Below, piece after piece: positions 23,632 to 34,157 of a DNA stretch of 64,000 bases. The stretch is from Zelopaecilomyces penicillatus. Lineage: Eukaryota; Ascomycota; Sordariomycetes; Hypocreales; Pseudodiploosporaceae. The notes beneath the pieces are model-generated. The model saw only the letters and a program-made list of their open reading frames with translations, was not told the origin of the DNA and did not search any database. Each line of letters begins with the position of its first letter. Position 1 is the first letter of the stretch. The stretch spans positions 4,960,001 through 5,024,000 of the forward strand of contig VCCP01000002.1 of assembly GCA_005765155.1 (NCBI GenBank), in the 5' to 3' direction. Both the position numbers and the translations under genes were made by a program.

Positions 23632-24041
23632 AATTGATAGTCTGACAACCGAGCGTGTAATGTGTATATTTATGATATAATGATACCCCAAAATATGCCC
23701 AGATAGTCTAATATTGCGTTCAATTGTAGTACGTGACGAGGACTGCTATCTGAGTTACCATATATAATTGTGATTATTGCCCGTATTATAAAACACTGTC
23801 ATCTACGAACTTCCAAGGAACGTCCCAGCGAAGTCGAGATTGCACATATTTCTTTCGCCACACGGGAGCCAATCGTCTCATTGACAGTTTTCATGTAGAA
23901 TGATACAAAAGTGTCCGGGCTCTCATTAAGCCGGGGTATACATGTGCACCGGATACAAATAGCTAGCAAAACCAACATACATAGAGCCAAACGCCAGGAA
24001 CCGGGAGTCTGTTGCAGATCAAAAAGAAACATCGCCTCTGG
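23632..24041. other. Convergent 3' regions of rtf2 and the Zn2Cys6 gene
   Basis: This 410-bp spacer separates two stop codons. It is AT-rich just after rtf2. A 77-codon minus-strand open frame at 23799-24032 lacks homology and codon structure and is not called. Confidence 0.6.
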
Positions 24042-26038
24042 TCAGAGTACCAGTAGCTCCTTTGTAATATTCCACCCAGGCTGGCCATCATCTGGCTCCC
24101 TAAAGAATGTCGCCAAAATACCGTCGCTTCCCCGAGGCCCAATCACGGCATTCTTGACACGACGACGCTCTGAAATGCCGTATGGAGGCTCGGTAACACT
24201 GGCGATACTTGATTTGGTAGTTGTTGTCGCGGCAGAAGGTGAAGAAACGGATGTTGGTGTGGGAAGTCTACCTGGCGTCCCACGGCGCTGGTTGTAAGTC
24301 ATTGAACTGGTTGCTGCTATCGGGTCGCTTGAGAGATCGTCGGTTAATATTATGGGGGGTCGAGGCAAAGATGGCGGCTTTGATACAGGAATGAAAATCT
24401 CGGCTTCAATAGAATATGAGTTTTCGCTTCCTCGTCGACTTTCGGATTTTTCTGTAGACTCAAGACGATCCAAATCTCCGTACTCATCGGTCGGTGTCAC
24501 TGCACCCTGCTCATCTCCCTGGTCCTCTTCCCCTTCCCATTCCTCTTCCTCCATTTCTATCACACGCATGGCAATCACTATAACCTCCTCAGCGTGCCAC
24601 AGATTTTCCCTGCGTGTCTTGATGTCATCTCTCATCAGGAGGCCGAGCGCAGCAGCCCGAAGCTGAGGGTGGCGGCACTTGATGGCCGTCCAATACAGAG
24701 GAGCAATGAGTTCTGTTTCAAAGCTAAATATGTTGTGTTGAGATCGCTTGCTGAACATGTTGATAGAAGATGATGCGAGTGAGATGATGGCGGCAAAGTT
24801 GTGGATATGGGCGTCGAATGCTGTTTCATTACGGTCAAGCCCAACCGATATCCAAATGGCGGCTGCATGGTAAAGAATGCTTAGTTGGTTTTGGACATAT
24901 GGTGAGAGCTGAGATGAAGGGAGTGTAGCCGTTAGGACAACATAAGCCGAGTTCCACCGGCTCAGTTCTGAGAATAAGTTGTGCTGAATTACTCGTAACC
25001 TGGCCATCTCTGCTTCGTCCTGGATTGGAGAGTAGACTAAAACTCTGCCTTGGTGCGTGAATCGCAGGCAGTCGTCAATATGATAGTAAAGAAACTTCCT
25101 GGCCTGTGCCAGAGATGTAAAAACCCTCGGCATGGACTCGGCGCTGCGCAAATGGACGGGTATGGAGGCCGGGATGCTCCCAAACAAAAAGCTGGACATG
25201 CTGAGACGAGCATAAATGGGGACCAGCTCGCGCTTGATCAGCTCTACGTCGGGCGACGATGAGTTTTCCAAGCGCGAGAGAATTTGTCTGCCCTGGCAGA
25301 TATGAAGCTGGGAGGTGGACTCATGATCCAGCATGAACTCGATGCAGGTGAAGAGCACGCAGACCAACAGTGGAATCGCCACAGAGCCGTTCTTGGCATC
25401 CCATTGTCGAAGCGCACTGATCGCTTTGCCGTACTCGGCGAGCGCAAAGGCCCCCTCGCCCTGCGGATTAAAGACTTTTCTTTCATTTGCCAGCTCATAA
25501 ACGCTGCTCAGGGCCAACACAGCATGTTGCACTGCAGGTTCGGCCATGCTCAGCTGGAGGACCAGCCCGCCCCAGAAATCGGCATCGATGGTTCCGCCCA
25601 ACGCTGGCGCCGACCGGTTGCGGTAGAAGTCGAAGAGGCGAGATCCATCCGGAGACCCAAACTCCAGCACCGGGTTGGTGCGGATGAGGCTGGTGGTGGT
25701 GGAGCTGGCCCGAACAATGTAGCCGTCACACTTGCGGCCGGTCTTGACGCAGCGCAGGCAAAACGGTTTGCCCTCATCACACTTGACTTTGCGAATCCTG
25801 GTAATGGCTGGTTAGAACAAAAAAAAAACAAATGATGACAATGAGAAGAAAAGGATGAGGGGAAGAAGGAGAACAACGGTAGTTGCGGTCTCTTTGTTGT
25901 TTCTTTTTCTTTTTCTCTGCGGTCTTTGGATTATGAAAGGGGAACTTGCTTGCAGGTGACGCAACCTGTCCGGACTTTTCTGTTGCCTTTGCGGCCGCCC
26001 GAGGTCTTGGGACCGTCACCAGCCAGGTTCTGTGACAT
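24042..26038 (-). CDS. Zn2Cys6 fungal transcription factor
   Basis: Two exons on the minus strand, 26038-25950 and 25797-24042, give 614 residues. The intervening 152-nt intron starts with GC (GCAAGTT) and ends CAG after a long T/C-rich tract. It splits codon 30, between the second and third cysteines. The joined DNA-binding domain has cysteines at 26, 29, 36, 43, 46 and 53 (TGCVTC, then IRKVKCDEGKPFCLRC), the canonical C-x2-C-x6-C-x6-C-x2-C-x6-C binuclear cluster. The remainder looks like the PF11951-type fungal regulatory domain: helices around VQHAVLALSSVYELA, an acidic linker, and a Ser/Thr/Pro-rich tail. The target genes are unknown; no metabolic partner gene lies beside it. Without the GC-AG splice the zinc cluster would be lost from an annotation. 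Confidence 0.88.
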
Positions 26039-27173
26039 TGCTCAATGGGAGGAGTGGCGGCCTCACTCGAACTAACGAAGCAGAGGGCGGTCGGTCCGGT
26101 CCGAGATGCAGAAGTCGGGAGAGACGTTGGTTATTTTGTCATGAATGAGAATGGGCGACGAGCTGGTTCATGTTGGTGGGATGGCATTTGAGGGGGACGA
26201 ATGGCGATTGAGTGAAGGTGATGGCGACGCAAGCCAAGACCCAGCCTGTTTAGGCGCAGCGGCTTTAACACAACACTTTTCAGACAGGTAAGGCTTAGTT
26301 AGGTCCATGTCTAGGTATGCATGTAATATGGCACAGATCACATCACGGCAGTGGTCGCAATGCGCCTACACCTTCGGGTTACTTCGTTCTTGTATAGGTA
26401 ATATCGACCAGCCAATGTGTAGATAGGTAGGTACCTACTTTACCCGGTTTCTGGATGGGCGAAGGATCCGTTTCAATAAGGGGGGGGGCTGCAACTTGCA
26501 AGCCTGCAACAAAGTGCCACACACCGCATCCGCCATGGTCTAACTCCTTGGGTCCTCGCTCAGGCAAGCATGAATAAGCCTCAACATCTGGTGGATGACG
26601 GGTTTCAATGAGGACACAATGGCGATGGGGGCAAGGAACTTGGGCGAGTGTCGTCCGTGACGTGAGACCGTAGGGCTTGCAAGGGGATGTTGTGTTGCAT
26701 TCGGCGATTTAGTTTTGTCCTAAATCAGAGCAACTGCCTGCGATAACACCATGACTGCATTTGCCAAAAAAAGGACCCATCATTACCCGTGCGGATTGCT
26801 TCCTCCAATATCGATGAATTCTTGTAAGCCGTAATCGTATCCCCTTGCCCTTGCTTGCCCTTGCCCTTACCCATGCCACCGATGCGCCATGCAGGATGCC
26901 CCTCTCCTCCAAATATCTTACAATGCAGCGATGATCCCTCACGAACCCCCCAGCTCCAGACTTGAGGTCTCCGAGCTGTGACTAAAAATACAATTACAGA
27001 AAGTGGCATGCCAGCAGCTGAGGAAGCCTCCCACAAGCCTTCATTCCCCTCTGCCCTCAAGGCTCCCGCGTCCGCCCAAACCCCATCACCCAGTAGCCAG
27101 CTCCGTCTGGATCTGTCCATACTCAGGTGCCTGGGGTGGTCTGGACAATGCTCACTTGGTGATCCTTCCTTGC
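26039..27173. other. Intergenic region upstream of the Zn2Cys6 gene
   Basis: No coding signal is seen. It holds a perfect 12-bp palindrome GTAGGTACCTAC at 26427-26438 and related GGTACCTA fragments. This kind of element recurs in intergenic DNA of sordariomycetes and has no known role. Confidence 0.5.
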
Positions 27174-27368
27174 TTATTTAGATCCCTTTGATCGTGACCG
27201 TGATGACGTAGATTTCGGTTTAGGGCCATCTCCCGACATCTGCTTTAGCTCTACCAGCAGCTCGTCTTTGCTGGTGTCTGGCCCATAATAGGCTTCTGGG
27301 GCATAGTAGTAGCTCGTGCCATTGCCGCTGCTGCCGCCGTTGCCGCCGCCGCCGCCACTATAAGACAT
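27174..27368 (-). CDS. Possible small Gly/Tyr-rich protein (64 aa)
   Basis: The ATG at 27368 opens a 64-codon frame ending TAA at 27174. The product starts MSYSGGGGG, has a tyrosine-rich patch (TSYYYAPEAYYGPD), an acidic helix (KDELLVELKQM) and a basic Ser/Arg/Lys tail. The frame is open further upstream to other ATGs (for example 27422), so the start is unsure. The three-zone composition is more ordered than chance reading frames nearby, but I recognise no family, and no promoter or intron supports it. It could be a chance ORF over a GCC-repeat. Confidence 0.3.
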   Translation of the reverse strand: MSYSGGGGGNGGSSGNGTSYYYAPEAYYGPDTSKDELLVELKQMSGDGPKPKSTSSRSRSKGSK

Positions 27369-29184
27369 CGCCACGAGGCGATCAGGAAGGCTGCTAACAT
27401 CCTGGACAAAATCACACAGCATTGGCGGAGAAGGTCTGTGATTGGCATGGCTAAACATGAAGTAGAAGAGAGGAAAGTTAGCGGCTACTGTCGTCATCAT
27501 CGAAAGGAAGAGCCACAATTTTGTGGCGGAGGCGGCACCTGTGGCGGCGGCTGCCCCTGGAATCTGGGGCTGTGCTGCGCTGACTGCGGTCTGGCAAGGA
27601 AGCCATGGATATTTGGAGGAGGTTGCGCGTTGTGTGATGATTGATAATAAGGTGTGGCAGTTTCTTGGTCGAGGCTTTTATCGTTTCTGGAACTCCTTAC
27701 AGAATAGGTAACGTGAACCTGAACAATGTATGCTTCTTGGCTTTTGTTGCAGCATGTACTATTAGCTTCTCTTGATTCGAATGTTGGCAGGAAATGGGCT
27801 CATGTTGTCATTTGACCCAATTGGCCCAGTCCCAGCTTTTGTAGCTTTCTCTTCGCCGCCAACCAAAACCAAAACCAAGCTGGTCCTTGCTGTTACCCAT
27901 GATGTCCAAAACGATGAAGTCTCGTGAGAACAACATGCACGTCAGAAATTGAACGCTTCTCATGGTGGTTGTCTTCTTGTGGCGCATATCATTTCGCGCC
28001 ACCGAGCAACTGACCAGAGACAGACAGGCCCAATCAGTCCTTCCACCAGTACCACGACCTGGCTCCTCACTCCCTTGTATTGATACTCTAACTTCATGGT
28101 CCCAAAAGGGTCACAGACGACGAAAAGATAGGTGAGTTTGTGGCCGGATCGACGTCCCATTCCGGCACATCTCCCGTCGCACCATCCCGTCACAGGTCGA
28201 GGCTGAATGGCGTCAACAACTAGGTGTAAGTAGGGTTTACATCTCCATGGACAGTTTTCGGCGGCCGCAGAGGAAACTCCCAAGGGAACTCCCAGGGAAA
28301 CTCTCAAGCAAAGAAACTCTAGGGAAAGGGATGCCCGTTGGGCCCTCGAAAACTTCAACGCCGGCCAGCCAGTCACCACACGCGAATATGCACACCATAG
28401 GGCTACCTGTAGGTATATGATGGGTTGGATGCCTCGCCTCTGCCTGTGTCAGTAACGCTCTTCATGCGACAGTGGCCACCATGAGCCAATCAACGCCCCG
28501 GGAATCGGGCTCGGCCACACCACACACGGCCCACTGAGCCCACTATGGCCCATTGCAGCCCACTGAACATGCCCCTTCTGGCTGTAGCCTGTAATTGCCC
28601 ATCCCCAATATGTGGTAGTGGCTGAGCGGCCCCTGGCGACCTGCAGGCGCTGCGACAAGGCAACCAGCCATCACCCGTGCCACTTGAGTACTGGAGTCCG
28701 GGGTCGATCCATAATACCTACCTTACTGAGTACACCAACTGTAGGTACTGTAGCCTGTAGGTACAGCGGGTATTGTGCCTGGACAGTGGGGGGTTACAGC
28801 AGTGCTCCTGCGAGGCGCTCCAGGGCATGGGCTACTCAACCACGGGCTTGTCCCTTGAGTCTTTGAGAGTCAGCCCGGGGCGTCCTGATGGGGGTTGATG
28901 ACGGCCTCCCTCTAGCAGCAACTGATTTGTCTGTTCTTTCCTTCTTGCAACTCCTCCCTCCGTTCTCTAAACTTCACTCTATCACGACATATAATGCGGT
29001 GCCATGTTTGGGCTTGATTGTGTCCTCGTCGAGCGGAAATCAACCGGTGGAGAGACTCATCATCATTAGTGGCGCAGACACCTCATCACGATAATTGCAT
29101 ACCTTACTTCTACTGCCGCATCTTTCTTGTCCTCGAACCAGCATTTCATCCTCCACACGGCAGTGCAGTTTAGTACACTATTCA
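27369..29184. other. Intergenic region upstream of the C2H2-like gene
   Basis: This 1.8-kb stretch has no reading frame that I can support. GTAGGTA-type fragments occur around 28735-28765. The last 250 bp before 29185 are T/C-rich and probably form the 5' leader of the downstream gene. Confidence 0.5.
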
Positions 29185-31605
29185 ATGGCCGACCATCATG
29201 AGCATGGACTGCGCGACTCGAGTTTCAGTTCGGGTCACTTCCACACACATTATCGGAGAGACTCGCGTCACAGAGAGTTGATTAGTGACAAAGTTGCGAC
29301 AACACCAAACAGTGCAGACGGCTCAGGACATTTGCGCTCAAAAAACAGGAAGCGCTTCCCAGAAAGTCTTCACTTTACGCCTAGCTCATTCCGTCTGCGT
29401 TCAGGGACTGCGTCGACAAGGAGCAGCATCTCGTCCGCGAACATCCCGGACTCAGCTACCACATACTCACTATCAACGCTTGCCAGCCCCATCAGCACAA
29501 GCTATACTAGTGACATTAGCGAGCTGTTTGCTGCTCATGTTATCGATATCTCGCGGCCCGCCGGCAAGATTCTCCATCGGCATAAGCCATCCACTGGGAC
29601 TTGCTCGACATATGTCAACGATGAGGATGATGGACACATGATTGCGGGATATCCTGATCTCAGCTCCAAGATTAGAGACATTCGCGGAGACTCGACTGAG
29701 TCAGAGGTTGGTGACGACAACGGAAATGACACCCTGCCGGTGAGGTTAGTGGAGCTCAAATATTTTGTTTTTGGGCTAAACGCGTGGTTTTAACACTTAC
29801 TTCTATAGCCCATCAACCGAATCCCCTCCTATCAAGGAGGAAGAGGGACTCACTCCAGGCCATAGTCGCTACTGGCAACAACCGCCGTCGGGGGAGACCG
29901 CTACGGCTTCGAAATGGGAGTCATCATCAACAGCATCAGACGATTTTTCTTCAGATGAGGCAGATACTATCTTGGACTTTGCACTTCAAGTTGTGTATGG
30001 TGTAGATCTTCAGGAGACGTCCCATTCCATCCCAGGATTGAGACAGCTTGTGTCCAAGTTTGTTGGTGATGTGGGAAGACATATATGGCATGCGCCGTCA
30101 GATGCCCAGCCAGCACAGGTTATGTCGTCCTCGAGTTCCTCGTCGACCCCGTCGCAGGGCGGGGCCGGTGGCGGAATTCAAGGTGGCGGCAAGCGAAAGA
30201 AGCAGACTAGAGGGGAGGAAGATGAAGGCGAATTCAGCGATGGCGAGGGTTCTGGGCTTTTACCCCTGAAACGATGCAGGCCCAACCCCAAAGAGGATGA
30301 GAACCTGCGTCTGAGTTGTCCTTTCAGGAAAAGGAACCCACAGCGCTTCAATGTCAGGGATCACCATAGCTGCGCCATGACTTACTTTCCAAAGTTTGCC
30401 GAGTTAAGGTGAGTTCATCCTCCTGGCCTTTGTTATTACCATGTTGAGTTTAAACCATTCCATAACTGACACCATACCAGGCAACATATAGTCAAACAGC
30501 ATAAGCGCGATGACCCTTCTGCTTTTGTTTGTGATCGCTGCAACCGCGACTTTTCTTCAAGAAAAGAACTCCGCGATCACCAGCGTCAGCCCAAAGAACT
30601 GATGTGTGACATCTCGGACCATGATCCCGAGTCTGGTGTCGATGGAACCACATCTAACAAGCTTTTGTCTCGCAAGAGGGTATCTGGAGCATCGCCCGAG
30701 TCGCAGTGGAAAGAGATTTGGAACATTCTCTTCCCAGATGACGAAGATCACCACGTTGTGCCATATTGTATGTGGGCTGACTTTTTTTCCTGCCTGATAC
30801 ATACACTTCTGTCTTCAAAAAGCATGACTAACTGATGGATTCGACAGATTTCACTCCTGTTATTGAGCATTTTGAGTTATCTTCGCACTATCTCTCATCC
30901 TTTGAATCACTTCAGCTTTCTCTCCGCGATAAAATATCCAATCCTGCAACACTAGAGACTCTATCTACCAAATTCCAACAATGCTTCATCGAGGCGGTTG
31001 AACGATGCATTTCGTCAGCACAAGACATGCCGTACGTTAATCGGAGTAACAAGAGGAACGAGCCCGCCAGGGGTCATAGCTACCCCAGTCTCGTGCCGAG
31101 AAAGGGTAAAGAAGTGCTTCCTCGGCCAGACTCAGGGGTAGTCATGATGGACGATGCCTCTGAAGAAAGCGGCAGCGTCAGATACTCGGCCTTTGGACCC
31201 AGAGATAGCGTCAGAACAATCGTTAAAGGAGGCGCTGTACCAAGGCGAGGGAGCAACCTAGCGCCAGACTCTGTGCGAGAAATCTTGCCAGTCGTGACAC
31301 CGGCTACCTCGAACATGTTTGTTGAAGACCTGATGATGGGACCCTTTCAGCCCATGCCACCCATGAGGGCGAGTGTCACAGGCCCCATGGACCCTGCAGC
31401 AGTACAGCAATGGAGTAACGAGGTTTTGTTCCAGCAGCATCAACTAGACACCTGTCAGCTTGGTATTGAAAGTCAGTTCGGGGCGTCAGCACAATGTCTG
31501 ACGCCCCAGCCAGAACTAGGGTCATGGGGCACTGGGTTTTATCCTGTGGATTTTAACGGACTAGGTGCTCGGTTCACAGGCTTTGATGGTGGTAGGACGG
31601 GATGA
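29185..31605 (+). CDS. C2H2-like zinc-finger nuclear protein of unknown role
   Basis: Four exons, 29185-29744, 29809-30408, 30481-30767 and 30848-31605, give 734 residues. The donors are GTTAGT, GTGAGT and GTATGT, and phases are consistent across all junctions. The N-terminal 340 residues are Ser/Thr-rich and disordered with an acidic patch. A conserved zinc region follows near residue 350: LSCPFRKRNPQRFN, a CAMTYFPKFAELRQHIVKQH segment, then CDRCNRDFSSRKELRDH. This atypical finger set is found in a family of uncharacterised filamentous-fungal proteins often annotated as C2H2-type. The first finger spans intron 2. The C-terminal part begins with a helical segment (HYLSSFESLQLSLRDKI) and ends in a Pro/Met/Gly-rich tail. 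A regulatory nuclear role is likely but unproven. Confidence 0.8.
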
Positions 31606-32413
31606 AGGCACCTTGGTTATATGGGCAATGAAAAAAACACAATGTACAAAGTATAATGGGGGAGTTTTGATGTTATCGGAGATTTGGTTATGGGTTTGTT
31701 ATAATGCCAGGATCATTGTATCAATACGTTGGTTATGTACATTAAGGCAGATAAGCTGGTGTAAAAAAACACATTTGATCTTGAAGAAATAGGCATGAAC
31801 TCAACCTCAATCAGTTCCAAGAGCTGTTGTTTGAAGCCCTTGCTGCTACATGCTTTTGGCAATATTTTTGTTCTCGGCGACATAATCAACACCAGTGAAC
31901 AATACTGAGCTGATATAGCCCCTATCCGGTAATCGGCAAAGACATAGAGAAAGGTATTGGCGCTGGCATAGTTGCCTTGGCTGAAGGTTCGTATGACACC
32001 CCTGACGGACGAGAGTATAATGAAGGTACTCAAGTGGCGAGGGAAGGCTAGAATCTGAAGAGAAGTGGGCCTTTCATGAATAAACCGTACTGCTATTCCG
32101 TTGAAGCTGCAATGATTAAGCTCTATATACCTAGACGTAGGTAATGTCGAGACACGTAGATTATATGCCAAGTATAATTTGATTTCGCAATCTAATATTC
32201 TATAGTGTAGGATACAAACAAGACATTTAAAAGAAACAATGAAAAAAATACAGTTCTGAAGGGCAATTCTCATCACTGCTGCCTGGGTTATCATGTCCCA
32301 GATCACTCATCAACCAAATGATCAAACCTAAGAGAATCCTAAACAGAGCATGATGAGCCTATCACACGAAAAATCTGAAAAGACCCAGGCTATTGTACCA
32401 GCAAACGACTCCA
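31606..32413. other. AT-rich intergenic DNA
   Basis: There is no credible gene. From about 31690 to 32290 the strand is visibly TA-rich with many short stops in every frame, the look of old non-coding or RIP-altered DNA. Confidence 0.5.
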
Positions 32414-32638
32414 TCATCTGTACGAGGTGTAGTCATAGTGGTGCACGCGCACCTCTCGGGCATATCCGCCGGATACCCTGATGTGTTGTTCCACATCACG
32501 GTAGTAGTAATAGCTTCCATCTCTCGAAGTTCGCCTCCAGGAGTCTGTTGAGACGCTGAGCCTTGTGGATCGATGCGAATGGCATTCGACGACGACCCTG
32601 TTGGACGGGTAGGTGCAGCTGTACTCGATATACACCAT
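32414..32638 (-). CDS. Candidate small Tyr/Arg/His-rich protein (74 aa)
   Basis: ATG at 32638 to TGA at 32414 encodes 74 residues. It has the features of a real gene: codon third positions favour C and G, the composition is even, and there is an organised C-terminal half (DGSYYYYRDVEQHIRVSGGY, then VRVHHYDYTSYR). There are two cysteines in the first 20 residues and no signal peptide or membrane segment. I do not recognise the family and assign no function. It stands alone in about 2.5 kb between the C2H2-like gene and the O-methyltransferase. A chance ORF cannot be excluded from sequence alone. Confidence 0.45.
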   Translation of the reverse strand: MVYIEYSCTYPSNRVVVECHSHRSTRLSVSTDSWRRTSRDGSYYYYRDVEQHIRVSGGYAREVRVHHYDYTSYR

Positions 32639-34157
32639 GTTGTTTTGGAGGTTTGTTGATTGGTGTGCAGATGTGAAAGACTTTGTATGGGTCGCTCTCT
32701 GACAGTCATATAGATGTTAGATGTATTTGCAAGTCGGCCGCTGTTGGACAGTTGTTGAACAGGGTAAATACCTTGGAGGAATGCAGGAGATGTATTGTGC
32801 AGTGGATGATGATGTATAACACACAAACTTCAGGAAGGATGTAAGCGAGGTATTGTGGAGATTCTTTGCATACGCGAGATTATAGACATGGGGGGAAATG
32901 GAATTTATATGCCCCAAACTCTCTCAAAGACATTAACCCTTTTTTACGTTTTTCTCTGCAGGCTGCCTGTTGCCTCTTCCCATCCCCGTGGTTCATTCAT
33001 GTAGGCCGCCAGAAATGAGGCCCATCGCGGGTCGCTTTTTTGGGTGAGGCAATGGAGGAGAGGGCTAAGCCTCTGAACTCCGCACGCAGCGTCACACTCA
33101 TGCCGCCCCAAAACGAAAAGACGAAAGAAGAAGAAGAAAAAACAAACAGAATAGTATGAGAGAAAATATTCTGGATGCCTCTATGGCCTTCGATTGTGGC
33201 GGAGGACAGCCAGTGTTTGATGAGGGTTGTGAATTTGAGTGTGGGAGTGTGGGAGGGGGTGAGCCAATGGTTCTGCGTTCCGTGTTGTTGGGACGGGTGT
33301 GGCAGACAGGTGGGCTTTTTTCCATTTGTATGGGTTGTTTTTCCATGATCATCGGTGATTTAACATGGATTAAATACATTCTTTCGTTGCTCGTGAACTA
33401 GAATATTGATGACTTTGATAATAACTGGCATTATGTTGGCGCAGAGAAGTTGTATTTTGACGCCATCGACAGTCAAAAAAAAAAAAAAACCCTCAGATCA
33501 ACACCATCAACAGGCTCGTTCCTACAACAATAAAAATGCGCCAAAAAAAGATCCCGAATGCACGACATACAGATTGCCGTCGGGTTTGGCGTCATACTAG
33601 ACATGCTGTTGGCCAACAAGTGTGCACAGATCATTGTTTTCCGCACCCCCATCTAGGTTTACCCAACTATCCTTGGTGGTTGTCATCGTGTGTACAGCCA
33701 CACTTAATAAAGACGAAAGTGGAAAGATGACGGGTGATTTTCCAGTTTTTATCATGCAGCGTGGCTGAGTCGGCAACACATGATTCGTTCATGACAGGGA
33801 CTGGGAAGAAGTAGAAAATGGAGGCTCTGCTTTGTTTTCTTCTTATTGTTTTTTATACGGATAATTGGTGCAGTTTGTGTAAGAGTCGTTGGAAGTCGTC
33901 TTATTTAAGCAAGAGTTGACAAGTTGTTGCACATTACTATCATCAATAGGATTATTTGCTTAGTCTAAGCCAATACCGCAAGTTATCCGTGATGAGCTAA
34001 AATGAATTTGGAATAGATATTTTTTATGTGTTAAAGCAGATGATTGAATAGGTTAACGAAAGCATAAAATCTATGGCCTCTTCATATGAAATGTCTTCAT
34101 TCAAGGCTAACAAGTCTACACCCATCGGGTCATGTTAAACAAGCCAGCCGTCTTCGA
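32639..34157. other. Intergenic region, no gene seen
   Basis: This 1.5-kb stretch includes a poly-A run around 33476-33489 and otherwise unremarkable non-coding DNA. No RNA gene or repeat family is evident. Confidence 0.5.

Noticed and set aside
23799..24032. 77-codon minus-strand ORF after the Zn2Cys6 stop codon
   Set aside because: Hydrophobic start looks like a signal peptide, but codon use is random and it lies in the expected 3' region.
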